A DNA stretch of 64,000 bases, taken from Microbulbifer yueqingensis (lineage in GTDB: Bacteria; Pseudomonadota; Gammaproteobacteria; Pseudomonadales; Cellvibrionaceae). The translations under genes were made by a program, and so were the position numbers. Under the pieces are notes generated by a model that had not been told where the DNA came from, did not search any database, and worked only from the letters and a program-made list of their open reading frames with translations. The DNA is taken from the NCBI RefSeq assembly GCF_900100355.1, contig NZ_FNFH01000002.1:124001-188000 (forward strand), read 5' to 3'. Positions within the stretch are counted from its first letter, which is position 1. Each line of letters starts with the position of its first letter. Shown piece after piece: positions 20,132 to 29,740 of this stretch.

Positions 20132-21280
20132 CTAGCGGCCGCTGCGTTTCCTTCCCCGTATTCGTTGCCACCAGGTATTCCTGGCCGGCGTAATTCCGGC
20201 AGTCTGGGCCAGGCACCGCTCGAGTGCGCGGAGCTCCCCCGCCAGGTCCTCCGCCGTGGTCGCCGCATCTGCCAGTGCCCGCGCCCGGTCCGCGAGAAGC
20301 GCGTCGCGCAAGCCCCCGGGATTTTGCAGGCCGGCGGCAAACAGGTCTGCGGACCACTGCGCAAGATCGCCAAAAGACAGGTGGTCGTTGCCCGCGACCG
20401 GATAAGCGGAAAAATCTTCGCTGAAAGCCAGTCCCGACTCATGGCGGAGGAATTCCTCGTTGAGCCGGCGATTGGAGTCTGCAAAGTGCCGGAAAAAAGC
20501 CTCGGCATCCTCCCGTGCGGGCTGCAACCGGGCCTCGTCGCGCTGCATCATGGGCTTGAGCCTGCGGATCTCCGCAGGCGCCAGGCGCAGCTGGATCAGT
20601 TTGTGGGTGAGCAGGAATTCCTTGCGACTCACGCCCTCGTTCACCCGGCACGGAGGAATACGGACGTCCCCTCCCAGGAGACCCGCGAAATCGGTGACGA
20701 GATCCCCACCGTTCAGTTGTGCGGGCTCGAACTCCCGTACCACCAGCGCATCCCGACCAAAGATCTCCCGCCACTGGTGCAGCTTGGCAGCATAATCGTA
20801 ATAAGTATTCACTGGCGGCGTGAACTCTGGAAAGGCGCCATCGCCGTGGCCGAGCAGCTTACTCGACGAGCTGCGGCCGGCTTCGCAGCCGCGGGCGCCC
20901 TGCTGCTTGAAGGACCGGGCATGCAGGTCCTGGCGGCGCAGATAAGCGATCACCACAGTGCGCTCGAAGAATTCACCACAAACCCCGGCAACCTGGCGGA
21001 TATCGGCGGCCTGGTGCAGGAAGGAGAAGTGCTCGGCCGAGACAATCACCCGCTCACCGGCGGTGGTGGAAAGCAACTGCCGGAAGCGGCCGTTGAGACG
21101 GAAGCTGAGGTCGGGCCCTTCCGCTTCTACCTCAATGGCGCCTGAGGAATTGCCCTTTTTCCCCAGCGAGACAAACTCAAAGCCCTGCTCCAGCAGGCGG
21201 GCGCCATTCTGCTTCAGGGCCAGCTGCAGGGAGCTGCTGCCGGTCTTGTGGAATCCGATGTGGAGGTAGAGGGTTCGCAT
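20132..21280 (-). CDS. Sulfotransferase-like protein
   Basis: 382 residues. The N-terminus LYLHIGFHKTGSSSLQ matches the 5'-phosphosulfate (PAPS) binding loop of sulfotransferases. A second motif, VVIAYLRRQDLHARSFKQQ near residue 120, resembles the 3'-phosphate region, where an Arg and a Ser contact PAPS. The rest is poorly conserved and largely helical, as is usual for carbohydrate sulfotransferases. It precedes the acyltransferase gene by 75 bp on the same strand, so the two are probably co-transcribed and act on the same surface glycan. The acceptor is unknown, and no other glycan genes lie in the window. Confidence 0.8.
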   Translation of the reverse strand: MRTLYLHIGFHKTGSSSLQLALKQNGARLLEQGFEFVSLGKKGNSSGAIEVEAEGPDLSFRLNGRFRQLLSTTAGERVIVSAEHFSFLHQAADIRQVAGVCGEFFERTVVIAYLRRQDLHARSFKQQGARGCEAGRSSSSKLLGHGDGAFPEFTPPVNTYYDYAAKLHQWREIFGRDALVVREFEPAQLNGGDLVTDFAGLLGGDVRIPPCRVNEGVSRKEFLLTHKLIQLRLAPAEIRRLKPMMQRDEARLQPAREDAEAFFRHFADSNRRLNEEFLRHESGLAFSEDFSAYPVAGNDHLSFGDLAQWSADLFAAGLQNPGGLRDALLADRARALADAATTAEDLAGELRALERCLAQTAGITPARNTWWQRIRGRKRSGR

Positions 21281-21369
21281 CGTTTATTGTCGTTACAGGC
21301 AATCCGGGCGGGCCGGGGCCCACCCACGGTTCGTATTGGCGACTGAATTCCCTGTCGGCACCGCCCAAT

Positions 21370-21396
21370 AAAAAAGGCCGGCGCAAACCGGCCTCT
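21370..21396 (-). terminator. Rho-independent terminator after the RhlB-like helicase gene
   Basis: On the minus strand a 6-bp GC stem, GGCCGG/CCGGCC (21388-21393 with 21376-21381), and a 6-nt loop are followed by T6 (21370-21375). It lies 40-60 bp after the helicase stop. Confidence 0.85.
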
Positions 21397-21431
21397 CTTC
21401 ATGCGCTGACTGTCCCCGTCGCGGGGGAGGC

Positions 21432-23015
21432 TCAGCGGCGCGGCCGGCGATTCCCGCCGCGCCTGTCACCGCCACCACCACCGCGCCGGTCACCGCGGTT
21501 GTCACCGCCACCGGAGCGCTTGACCTTCACCTTGGGGGGTTCTTCCAGCAGCTCTTCCGGCGGCACTTCACAACTGAGCTTCTGGCCCAGCAGTTCCTCG
21601 ATAGGTTCGAGGCGCATGGCGTCGTCTTCACAGGCAAAACTGATCGAGGTACCGGTCTTGCCGGCACGCCCGGTACGGCCGATGCGGTGCACGTAATCCT
21701 CCGGCTCTTCCGGCAGGGTGTAATTCACCACGTGGCTGATGCCATCGATGTGAATACCCCGGCCTGCCACATCGGTGGCCACCAGCACCTTGGTCTTGCC
21801 GCTCTTGAAGTCCTCGAGGGTGCGCACGCGCTTGTTCTGCGCCACCTCGCCAGACAGCAGGCCCGCCTTGATGCCGTGCGCCTCCAGGTTCTCGTGCAGG
21901 CGGCGGCACTGGTCGCGGCGGTTGGCGAATACGATCAGGCTCTCGACCTCCTCGCTTCGCACGACGTTGTAAAGCAACGCGTACTTCTCGTCACTCGGGA
22001 CCAGGTAGATGTGCTGCTCCACCGTGTCGGTGGCCACGCGTTCCGGCTCGATCTCCACGATAACCGGGTCATCGGTCCACTGCTCCACCAGCGAGTCAAC
22101 CTCGGGGGTAAAGGTGGCGGAGAAGAACATGGTCTGGCGATGGGTCTTGCGCGGCGTCTGGCGAACGATGCGGCGCACCTGGGGGATAAAGCCCATGTCC
22201 AGCATGCGGTCTGCCTCGTCGATCACCAGCACTTCCACCTGGTCGAGGTAGCAGTCGCGGTTACTGGCAAAGTCCAGCAGGCGACCGGGGGTCGCCACCA
22301 GGATATCCACCAGCCGCTCATTCAGGTTGCGCTGCTGCTTGGCGTAGTCCATCCCGCCCACCAGGGTATGGATCTCCAGGTCGGTGTATTTGCACAGGAG
22401 CTTGGCGTCGTCGGCGATCTGCATCACCAGTTCCCGAGTCGGGGCGATGATCAGCGCGCGGGCCTCACCCGCGTAGCGCTCGCCTTCGAACGGATTTTTC
22501 AGCAGGTCGTCGATGATGGTGACCAGGAAGGCCGCGGTCTTGCCGGTGCCCGTCTGGGCCTTGCCCACCAGGTCGTGGCCATTGAGGGTATGCGGCAGGG
22601 AGCGACCCTGGATCGGCGAGCAGTACAGGAAGCCCAGGTCGTGGATCGCGTGCATCAGCTCCAGCGGCAGGTCCAGGTCGTGGAAACGGACCTTGCCCTC
22701 CTCCTCCGGCACCTGGAACTGGTCCAGCGACCACTCGGTTTCCTGGCTGGCTCGCCCGCCCTTGCCACCCTGGCGGCCCTTGCCGGAGCCACTGGCCTTG
22801 TCCTTGCCGGCAGGCGCCTTGCTCTCCCGGGTCTCCCCGGCACTGGCCGGGCGGTTTGCCTTGCGGGGGCTGTTCTTACCGCCTGAACCGCCGCGCCGCC
22901 CGCGGGAGCGCTTGTCGGCCTCAGCGGGCTTCTGGCTCTCGACCTGGCTGCTGTTGGTGTCTTTATCGGCATCTGCGGAACTGGCAGATGAACGGCGAAA
23001 CAACTTTCCTATCAA
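21432..23015 (-). CDS. rhlB: DEAD-box ATP-dependent RNA helicase, RhlB-like
   Basis: 527 residues. A basic, low-complexity N-terminal extension (about 1-95, rich in Gly, Lys, Ser) precedes the helicase core: Q-motif region, [19 protein letters not shown], the DEAD box in [21 protein letters not shown] and [13 protein letters not shown]. The C-terminal tail is rich in Arg and Gly. This layout resembles the longer RhlB proteins of Pseudomonas and relatives, which can associate with RNase E in the degradosome; another DEAD-box subfamily such as RhlE is possible. The start appears to be TTG at 23015; the next in-frame ATG is much further in, so the exact N-terminus is uncertain. Confidence 0.88.
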   Translation of the reverse strand: MIGKLFRRSSASSADADKDTNSSQVESQKPAEADKRSRGRRGGSGGKNSPRKANRPASAGETRESKAPAGKDKASGSGKGRQGGKGGRASQETEWSLDQFQVPEEEGKVRFHDLDLPLELMHAIHDLGFLYCSPIQGRSLPHTLNGHDLVGKAQTGTGKTAAFLVTIIDDLLKNPFEGERYAGEARALIIAPTRELVMQIADDAKLLCKYTDLEIHTLVGGMDYAKQQRNLNERLVDILVATPGRLLDFASNRDCYLDQVEVLVIDEADRMLDMGFIPQVRRIVRQTPRKTHRQTMFFSATFTPEVDSLVEQWTDDPVIVEIEPERVATDTVEQHIYLVPSDEKYALLYNVVRSEEVESLIVFANRRDQCRRLHENLEAHGIKAGLLSGEVAQNKRVRTLEDFKSGKTKVLVATDVAGRGIHIDGISHVVNYTLPEEPEDYVHRIGRTGRAGKTGTSISFACEDDAMRLEPIEELLGQKLSCEVPPEELLEEPPKVKVKRSGGGDNRGDRRGGGGGDRRGGNRRPRR

Positions 23016-23097
23016 GTGAAATACTCGCTTCAGTGCTCAAATAATCGGCGAGTATATCATCTATATGCGCGCTCTACCCGCGACATCGCAATACGGG

Positions 23098-23721
23098 CTA
23101 GGCACGCCCCTCCCAACGACGGCACAGCCAGTAATCCAGGCTGGCGAAGCGTCCCCCGCCGGTACCCAGCAACGCCAGCAGCATGACAAAGTAAGTGGCT
23201 GCGAACTCGATGCCGTTTTTCAGCACGGTAAAGCTGCCGGCCTCCGTGAGCCAGTCGTAGTTTCCGTGTTCCTTCAGTAGCTCCACCGCCTTATCCTTGC
23301 GCTCGGCGGCCTGCTCGATGAGGTCCTCGCGCCACTCCCAGGGCATGGTCAGGGTCTGTTCCGGCAACGCGTGCCAGCCGTACTGCCAGTGCGCGGTGAC
23401 CGCTGCCACGGCCATCACGAACATCAGCGGCAGGGCTACCAGCCGCACACCCAGGCCCAGCAGCAGGGCGATGCCCCCCAACAGCTCGGTCAGGGCGGCC
23501 AACCACGCCATCAGCAGCGGGGCGGGCAGCCCCAGCCCCCAGTCGGGGTTGCCGAACCAGGCGGCCACGTCGCCGATGTGACCCAGTTTGTTCATTCCCG
23601 CCAGGATAAAGATCGGCGCCAGGAACAGGCGCAGGGCCAGCGGTCCCAGCCAGTCGACGGCGTTGGCCATATGCAGGAACTTCCCATAGAGTCGATTGAA
23701 CCGGCTTGTCGAGGCCTCCAT
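23098..23721 (-). CDS. DoxX family membrane protein
   Basis: 207 residues from the ATG at 23721 (MEASTSRFNRL), which has GGAGGG just upstream; a longer frame to 23772 lacks this. The protein has four main hydrophobic stretches and the DoxX features RLFLAPIFILAGMNKLGH and ELLGGIALLLGLGVRL. A long polar stretch (about residues 120-165, EQAAERKDKAVELLKEHG) comes before the last helix. DoxX-like proteins are linked to redox or thiol stress functions in some bacteria, but the role here is unknown. It is divergent from the MATE gene with only about 90 bp between the starts. Confidence 0.87.
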   Translation of the reverse strand: MEASTSRFNRLYGKFLHMANAVDWLGPLALRLFLAPIFILAGMNKLGHIGDVAAWFGNPDWGLGLPAPLLMAWLAALTELLGGIALLLGLGVRLVALPLMFVMAVAAVTAHWQYGWHALPEQTLTMPWEWREDLIEQAAERKDKAVELLKEHGNYDWLTEAGSFTVLKNGIEFAATYFVMLLALLGTGGGRFASLDYWLCRRWEGRA

Positions 23722-23813
23722 AATCCCTCCCTCTTCTACGATTGTCTGTGTTTGGTCGGTATGCACCCCCACCTGTTACACACCGGAATAAGGTAGTCCA
23801 CCGGCGCCTCCCC

Positions 23814-25202
23814 ATGTTCAAGATCTACAAGCGGGCCACAGCCACCGAACTCTCCCGTATTACCACCCTCGGCGGTCCGCTGGTCATCAGCAACCTGGCG
23901 GTAATCAGCATGGGGGTTACCGACACCATCGTTGCCGGGCGCGCCGGGGAGGTGGACCTGGCCGGGCTGGCGCTGGGCTCCAGCATCTGGGCCGTCTGCG
24001 CAGTGACCCTGATGGGGTTGCTGGCCGCCGTATCCCCCCTGGTGGCCCACCTGCGCGGCGCGAGGAATGAGACGGGGGCGGCGCGGGAACTCCGACAGGC
24101 CTTCTGGATCGCACTCGCCGGCGGCCTAGTGGTCGTTGCCCTGCTGCTGGCAACACCGTGGTGGAGCCACTGGATCGATACCGAGGAGCCGGTGCGCCAG
24201 GTACTGCAGGACTACCTGCTGGCGATGGCCACCGCCACCCTGCCCTTCGCCCTCGGCACGGCCCTGCGCGGCTATTGTGAGGGCATGGCCCAGGTGCGGG
24301 CGGTAATGCGCATCTACCTGGCCGCGGCGGTGCTGAATATCCCGGTTGATATCGCGCTGGTATTCGGCATCGGCCCGTTTCCCGCGCTGGGTGGCGCCGG
24401 GTGCGGCTGGGCCACCAGCCTGGTGACCTGGTCGCTTACCGCGGCGCTGTTCTGGCATGCGAATACCGACCCCACTTACCGCGCCCTGCACCTGCGTTTC
24501 TCCCTGCCAAAGCCGCACTGGCCGACCCTGCGCCACCAGCTGGCTATCGGCCTGCCGGTCTGCATCGGGGCCGGCAGCGAGGTGACCTTCTTCGCCAGCC
24601 TTACGGTATTGCTGGCGCCCTATGGCGCCACCATCGTGGCAGCCCACCAGATCGCCATGAATATCGGCTCCATCTTCTACCTTGTAGCCCTGGCACTCGC
24701 CCAGGCACTCAGCATCCGCGTGGCCCACCTGCTGGGTCAGGGGCGGCCCAGGCGGGCCCGTTTTTCCAGCAAGGTGGGTGTGAGCAGCGGCATACTCTAT
24801 GCCTTTGCAACGGGCATTGTGCTGATTGCGCTGCGCTATCCTTTCGTTGCGGTGTATACCGGCGAGGGTGACATTATCGCCGTGGCCACCAACCTCCTGT
24901 TGTTGTGCGCGGCCTTCCAGATGGTGGATGTGGCCCAGGCGATGGCCTGGGGCGCGTTGCGCGGCTACAAGGACACCCGGGTGCCGATGTATATGCAGAT
25001 ACTCTCCTACTGGCTTGTGGGCCTGACCAGCGCCTGGTGGCTGGGGGAGCGGTTCTGGGGGGTATACGGCTACTGGACGGGCATCTGCATCGGCCTTGGG
25101 GTCGCCTCTGTTCTACTGGGCTGGCGCCTCTGGCGCACGGCCGGCAGGGCGATCCGCGCAGGAACAGAATTGGGCGTTTCGCCAAGCGACGCGCAATCCT
25201 GA
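23814..25202 (+). CDS. MATE family multidrug/sodium antiporter
   Basis: 462 residues with about twelve membrane helices in two homologous halves, typical of NorM-type MATE exporters that expel cationic drugs using a sodium or proton gradient. The family pattern is seen in GGPLVISNLAVISMGVTDTIVAGR near the start and in the corresponding second-half segment IGLPVCIGAGSEVTFFAS. The ATG at 23814 (MFKIYKRATATEL) is preferred over one 24 codons upstream because it begins just before the amphipathic N-terminal helix. The substrate cannot be told from sequence. The next gene starts about 90 bp downstream on the same strand. Confidence 0.95.
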   Translation: MFKIYKRATATELSRITTLGGPLVISNLAVISMGVTDTIVAGRAGEVDLAGLALGSSIWAVCAVTLMGLLAAVSPLVAHLRGARNETGAARELRQAFWIALAGGLVVVALLLATPWWSHWIDTEEPVRQVLQDYLLAMATATLPFALGTALRGYCEGMAQVRAVMRIYLAAAVLNIPVDIALVFGIGPFPALGGAGCGWATSLVTWSLTAALFWHANTDPTYRALHLRFSLPKPHWPTLRHQLAIGLPVCIGAGSEVTFFASLTVLLAPYGATIVAAHQIAMNIGSIFYLVALALAQALSIRVAHLLGQGRPRRARFSSKVGVSSGILYAFATGIVLIALRYPFVAVYTGEGDIIAVATNLLLLCAAFQMVDVAQAMAWGALRGYKDTRVPMYMQILSYWLVGLTSAWWLGERFWGVYGYWTGICIGLGVASVLLGWRLWRTAGRAIRAGTELGVSPSDAQS

Positions 25203-25292
25203 GGGAACCCTTTAGCTATACTCGCGCTCCTAGGTAGTACTGCTGCGGCCCCACAGGCGCCGCCCGACACCGACAACCACCGGAGTTCCTGC

Positions 25293-26744
25293 ATGCCCCT
25301 GCGCCCGAGATTGCGCCATTCCGGCAACGCCCTGTTGCTGGCGATATCCCTGCTTTCGACAACCTCTTTCGCCCTGACCGAGGGCCCGGACGATCCCCAG
25401 GAACCGCCATTGCCACAGGCGGAGAACCTGAAACTGGACCAGCCCACCGCCGAAGAGCCGCAGGAGCCGGAGGCCGCCGGGCAACCGGCCGGGGAAACCG
25501 GGAGTGCGGACGATGCGCCCCCTGCAGAAGAGCCTGAAGCACAGGCGAGCGAAGCGTCCGGTAGCGCTACCGGCGAACCGGCCGAACAGGAGGAGGCCAA
25601 GCCCCTGCGCCTGCTGGGCGCGGAAGTGCCGCCGGCCACGGCGACCCGCCTGGCCTGGTCGCCCAGCCAGCATTTCGAGGGCGTCTACAGCAATACCGCC
25701 GTGCTGGTGGTCAACGGCGCACAACCGGGACCCACCCTGTGCCTGACCGCGGCCATCCACGGCGATGAACTGAATGGCATCGAGACCGTGCGCCGGGTGC
25801 TGTACAACCTGGAACCGGCCAGCCTCAGCGGTGCCGTGATCGGGGTGCCAATCGTCAACCTCCAGGGGTTCCATCGCGGCTCGCGCTACCTGACCGACCG
25901 GCGCGACCTCAATCGCCACTTCCCCGGCAATCCCCACGGCTCGTCTGCAGCGCGAATCGCGCATTCGTTTTTCAATGAGGTGGTCAAGCACTGTGACGCG
26001 ATCGTCGACCTGCACACCGGCTCTTTCTACCGCACCAACCTGCCCCAGCTGCGCGGCGACCTGCGCAACCCGAAGGTGGTGAAAATGACCAAGGGCTTCG
26101 GCTCGACGGTGGTATTGCATAGCGATGGCGCCGAGGGGACCCTGCGCCGCGCGGCTGTGGAGGCCGGCATCCCCACCGTCACCCTGGAGGCCGGAGCGCC
26201 GATGGTGCTCGACGAGGTATCGGTGAGCCACAGCGTGAAGGGTATCCGCACGCTGCTGAACCAGCTTGGCATGGTGAGCAAATTCCGCCTCTGGGGGGAT
26301 CCGGAGCCGGTCTACTACAACTCCACCTGGCAGCGCGCAACCACCGGCGGCATCATCTTCAGCGAAGTGGAGCTGGGGGAGTTTGTGCGCAAGGGGGACC
26401 TGCTGGGCACGGTTACCAACCCGATTACCAACGTCCGCAAGGAAATCCGCTCGCAGTACAACGGCCGCGTGCTGGGTATGGCGCTGAACCAGGTGGTGCA
26501 ACCCGGTTTCGCCGCCTACCACATCGGCATCCAGGCACCCGAGGAACAGATCAGCCCGCCGGAGGATGTCACCGCAGAGGCGGCGGAAAAGACCGCGGAA
26601 GAAATCGAATCCGGGAGCAAGGACGCCGCCCCGCAGCCCGATGGCGCTGAGCCGGCAAATGAAGAACCAGTGGACCCGGGCCCCGCCAGTGACGAGGAGA
26701 TGGCCAAGCCCCAGGCCGTAAGCCCCGAGGGCGAGGACGACTGA
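25293..26744 (+). CDS. Exported succinylglutamate desuccinylase/aspartoacylase-type zinc hydrolase
   Basis: 483 residues with a signal peptide (about 1-27), an acidic Pro/Glu/Ala-rich linker (about 28-110), an M14-like AstE/AspA domain and another acidic tail from about residue 415. Zinc-binding residues are visible in AAIHGDELNGIE (His and Glu) and in DLHTGSFYRTNLPQ, with DLNRHFPGN between them. A beta-barrel-like C-terminal domain with GGIIFSEVELGEFVRKGD resembles other AstE-like proteins. GGAG lies eight bases before the ATG. Because it is exported it cannot be the cytoplasmic arginine-pathway enzyme; a periplasmic amidohydrolase acting on acylated amino acids or peptides is plausible, but unproven. 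Confidence 0.88.
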   Translation: MPLRPRLRHSGNALLLAISLLSTTSFALTEGPDDPQEPPLPQAENLKLDQPTAEEPQEPEAAGQPAGETGSADDAPPAEEPEAQASEASGSATGEPAEQEEAKPLRLLGAEVPPATATRLAWSPSQHFEGVYSNTAVLVVNGAQPGPTLCLTAAIHGDELNGIETVRRVLYNLEPASLSGAVIGVPIVNLQGFHRGSRYLTDRRDLNRHFPGNPHGSSAARIAHSFFNEVVKHCDAIVDLHTGSFYRTNLPQLRGDLRNPKVVKMTKGFGSTVVLHSDGAEGTLRRAAVEAGIPTVTLEAGAPMVLDEVSVSHSVKGIRTLLNQLGMVSKFRLWGDPEPVYYNSTWQRATTGGIIFSEVELGEFVRKGDLLGTVTNPITNVRKEIRSQYNGRVLGMALNQVVQPGFAAYHIGIQAPEEQISPPEDVTAEAAEKTAEEIESGSKDAAPQPDGAEPANEEPVDPGPASDEEMAKPQAVSPEGEDD

Positions 26745-26765
26745 GATAACCTGGCCTGACCGTTA

Positions 26766-27710
26766 TTAATCGCCGGCCCGACCGGACGCGGCCCGACCGG
26801 ACGCGGCCCGACCGGAAACGCGGTCGACAATCTCGACATGCCGGTGGTCACCCAGCGGCTCGGGCTGCAGGGTGATATGGTCGATATCGAAGCGGCGGAT
26901 CAGCGTCTGCCGCAGCCGCTCCAGCACGCCGGGCCAGGCCTGCAGGTCATCGACCACAATATGCGCCGAAAGGGAAACCGTGCGCGAGTCGAGCCGCCAG
27001 ATATGCAGGTCATGCACCGAGCGCACCCCTTCGACCGCCAGCAGCGCTTTCCCCACCACCGGCAGGCTCAGCTCCCGCGGCACCCGCTCCATCAGCACAT
27101 CAACCGAATCCCGCAGCAGGCGCACACTGGATACCAGGATCAGCACACAGATCAGCAGTGACAGCAGCGGGTCGATCGGGGTCCAGCCGGTGAAGTGGAT
27201 CACGGCCCCGGCAACCAGGGCCGCCACCGAACCCAGCAGGTCACCCATCACATGCAGCAGCGCACCGCGGATATTCAGGGTCTGTTCGCCGCGGTGCAGT
27301 ATCCAGGCCACCAGCACATTCACCAGCAGGCCGATGGCAGCGATCAGCATCACCATGTCCCCGCGTACCGGCTGGGGGGCCTGCAGCCGGTTGATGGCAG
27401 CAAAGCCGATGGCCACGATGATCGCCAGCATGAATATCGCATTGGCGACCGCTGCCAGTACCTCCGCACGGCCCCAGCCGTATGACAGCTGGCGGTCCGC
27501 AGGCTTCTGTGCCAGCAGCGCCGCCACCGCGCCCAGTGCCAGGGCCAGCGCATCGGTGGCCATGTGCCCGGCGTCACCCAGCAGTGCCAGGGAGCCCGAC
27601 AGCCAGCCACCCACCGCCTCCACCAGGGCAAAGGCAAAGGTAACCACCAACCCCCACACCAGCGGTCGCAGGTGGCCGCTGCCGTTGCGATGATGAACGT
27701 GTTCGTGCAT
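26766..27710 (-). CDS. Cation diffusion facilitator (zinc/cobalt-type) exporter
   Basis: 314 residues. A His-rich N-terminus (MHEHVHHRNGSGH) is followed by six membrane helices. Helix 2 carries LLGDAGHMATDALAL with the HxxxD zinc site, and helix 5 carries the matching GDLLGSVAAL region. A cytoplasmic C-terminal domain (about 205-300) follows. This pattern matches CzcD/ZitB-type exporters that remove Zn2+ in exchange for protons. The last 15 residues are generated by a 15-bp tandem repeat (GRAAS units), probably a recent expansion of no structural importance. It converges with the M14-like gene. Confidence 0.94.
   Translation of the reverse strand: MHEHVHHRNGSGHLRPLVWGLVVTFAFALVEAVGGWLSGSLALLGDAGHMATDALALALGAVAALLAQKPADRQLSYGWGRAEVLAAVANAIFMLAIIVAIGFAAINRLQAPQPVRGDMVMLIAAIGLLVNVLVAWILHRGEQTLNIRGALLHVMGDLLGSVAALVAGAVIHFTGWTPIDPLLSLLICVLILVSSVRLLRDSVDVLMERVPRELSLPVVGKALLAVEGVRSVHDLHIWRLDSRTVSLSAHIVVDDLQAWPGVLERLRQTLIRRFDIDHITLQPEPLGDHRHVEIVDRVSGRAASGRAASGRAGD
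26775..26816. repeat. 15-bp tandem repeat, 2.8 copies
   Basis: Units GGCCCGACCGGACGC at 26775-26789 and 26790-26804 are identical; a third partial unit follows to 26816. It lies in frame at the 3' end of the CDF exporter gene and encodes repeated GRAAS. Confidence 0.9.
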
Positions 27711-27754
27711 TGCCCCTCCTCCCTAAATCGGCGGTGCTGAAGACGCGGCCGGCG

Positions 27755-28588
27755 TCACCCCTGTTTGCGGCCGAGAGTTAATCGCTCGCGGCCACCGTGG
27801 TCGTCGCGACTGGAAACCTCTCGCAGCCCCGCCGCGGTGAATATTCTGCGCGCCTCGGCGGCCTGTTGCCAGCCGTGCTCGACAACCAGCCAGCCCCCCT
27901 CTTCCAGGTAGTCGCCGCAGCCGGCGGCAATGCGCTCTATATCCGCCAGTCCTTGCCGCTCCGCCACCAGTGCCGAGCGCGGCTCGAAGCGCACATCGCC
28001 CTGTTCCAGGTGCGGGTCAGCGGCATCGATGTAAGGCGGATTGCTCACGATCAGCCCGAACCGCTGCGGCGGAATGCCGGCAAACCAGTCGCTGCGGACA
28101 ACCTCCACGTTGGCGAGGCCCAGGGCCCGGAGGTTCTCCTTCGCCAGTTCGAGCGCCCGGGGGGACTTCTCTGCTGCCAGCACGCGCCAGCCGGGCCGCT
28201 CACTGGCCAGTGCCAGCGCGACGGCGCCGGTTCCAGTACCCAGGTCGAGAGCGGACAGCTGTTGTTGCGGACACAGCTCCAGGGCGGTTTCTACCAGCAG
28301 CTCCGTCTCCGGGCGGGGTATCAGGGTGGAGGCGTCCACCTTCAGGTCCAGGGACCAGAATTCGCGCCGGCCGACGATATGCGCCACCGGCTCCCCGGCA
28401 GCGCGTCGCGCCAGCAGACGGTCAAACTGGTTCTGTTCATCCTCATCCAGCTCGTATTCGGGCCAGGTGTAGAGCCAGGTGCGCGACTTCCGCAGCACGT
28501 GCGCCAGCAGCACCTCGGTATCCAGGCGCGCGCTGTCGCTATTTGCCAGCTCCGCACTACGGGTGAGGTTTTCCTTGATTGTGGCCAT
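27755..28588 (-). CDS. prmC: Peptide chain release factor N5-glutamine methyltransferase
   Basis: 277-residue SAM-dependent methyltransferase that methylates the Gln of the GGQ motif in RF1 and RF2. The SAM-binding motif LDLGTGTGAVALALA is near residue 115 and the catalytic NPPYID motif near residue 182. An N-terminal helical domain (about 1-75) matches PrmC. It sits directly after prfA, its substrate's gene, with a 69-bp gap on the same strand, in the standard order hemA-prfA-prmC. Confidence 0.97.
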   Translation of the reverse strand: MATIKENLTRSAELANSDSARLDTEVLLAHVLRKSRTWLYTWPEYELDEDEQNQFDRLLARRAAGEPVAHIVGRREFWSLDLKVDASTLIPRPETELLVETALELCPQQQLSALDLGTGTGAVALALASERPGWRVLAAEKSPRALELAKENLRALGLANVEVVRSDWFAGIPPQRFGLIVSNPPYIDAADPHLEQGDVRFEPRSALVAERQGLADIERIAAGCGDYLEEGGWLVVEHGWQQAAEARRIFTAAGLREVSSRDDHGGRERLTLGRKQG

Positions 28589-28657
28589 GGAATGGATAAG
28601 CCAGTTGTGTGAATCGTCCGCTGCCCCCGCCCTGCCCGGGCGGGGGATGGCACTGGC

Positions 28658-29740
28658 TTACTGCGCCAGTGCCGCCAGCTGGTCCGCCTGGTGTTCGGTG
28701 CGCAGGGGCTCGATCACCTCTTCCAGGGCGCCCTGCATGATCTCGTCGAGCTTGTACAGGGTGAGGCCGATACGGTGGTCGGTGACCCGGCCCTGGGGAA
28801 AGTTGTAGGTACGGATACGCTCGGAGCGATCGCCGCTGCCCACCAGGTTGCGCCTCGCATCGGAAATTTCCCGGGCGGCGGCGGCCTCCTGCTCACTGCT
28901 CAGGCGCGCCTGCAGCAGCGCCATGGCCTTGGCTCGGTTCTTGTGCTGCGAGCGTTCGTCCTGGCACTCGACCACAATGCCGGTTGGCATGTGGGTCAGG
29001 CGGACCGCGGAATCGGTCTTGTTTACGTGCTGGCCACCGGCGCCCGAGGCGCGGTAGGTGTCCACGCGCAGGTCGGCCTTGTTGATCTCGATGGCGTCGC
29101 GCTCATCCGGCTCCGGCATCACCGCCACGGTGCACGCGGAAGTGTGGATACGCCCCTGGGATTCGGTCTCGGGCACGCGCTGTACCCGGTGGGCACCGGA
29201 CTCGAACTTGAGCCGGGCATAGACGTCCTCGCCGCTGACACGGGTAATAATTTCCTTGTAGCCGCCGTGTTCCCCCGGGTTTTCGCTGATGATCTCCATG
29301 CGCCAGCCCTGCTTCTCCGCATAGCGGGAGTACATGCGGAACAGGTCGCCGGAAAAAATTGCCGCCTCGTCACCACCGGTGCCGGCGCGGATCTCCAGGA
29401 ACACGTTCTTGCGATCATTGGGGTCGCGCGGCAATAGCAGTGCCTGCAGCTCCCGTTCGAGCGGCCCCAGTTGGGCCTCCGCCTCGTGCAGCTCTTCCTG
29501 CGCCATCTCGCGCATCTCGGCGTCGCTCTCTTCGAGCATCTCGCGAGCCGCTTCCATATCCTCCCGCAGCTGCCGGTAGCGGCCATAGCACTTGACCACT
29601 TCCTCCAGCTCGGAGAACTCCCGCGACAGATCGCGGAACTGGTTCTGGTCGCTGATGACTTCTGCGTCCCCCAGCAACGCGGACACCTCCTCGTGGCGTT
29701 CCACCAGGTTGTCCAGCTTGTTCAGTAGCGAGTCTTTCAT
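28658..29740 (-). CDS. prfA: Peptide chain release factor 1
   Basis: 360 residues. RF1 reads UAA and UAG stop codons and triggers peptide release. The catalytic GGQ lies in [19 protein letters not shown] near residue 232, and the codon-recognition tripeptide is PET (in [14 protein letters not shown]), the RF1-type PxT motif. Its ATG overlaps the last codon of hemA (ATGA, 29737-29740), so the two are translationally coupled. PrmC, which modifies the GGQ glutamine, is encoded downstream. Confidence 0.98.
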   Translation of the reverse strand: MKDSLLNKLDNLVERHEEVSALLGDAEVISDQNQFRDLSREFSELEEVVKCYGRYRQLREDMEAAREMLEESDAEMREMAQEELHEAEAQLGPLERELQALLLPRDPNDRKNVFLEIRAGTGGDEAAIFSGDLFRMYSRYAEKQGWRMEIISENPGEHGGYKEIITRVSGEDVYARLKFESGAHRVQRVPETESQGRIHTSACTVAVMPEPDERDAIEINKADLRVDTYRASGAGGQHVNKTDSAVRLTHMPTGIVVECQDERSQHKNRAKAMALLQARLSSEQEAAAAREISDARRNLVGSGDRSERIRTYNFPQGRVTDHRIGLTLYKLDEIMQGALEEVIEPLRTEHQADQLAALAQ

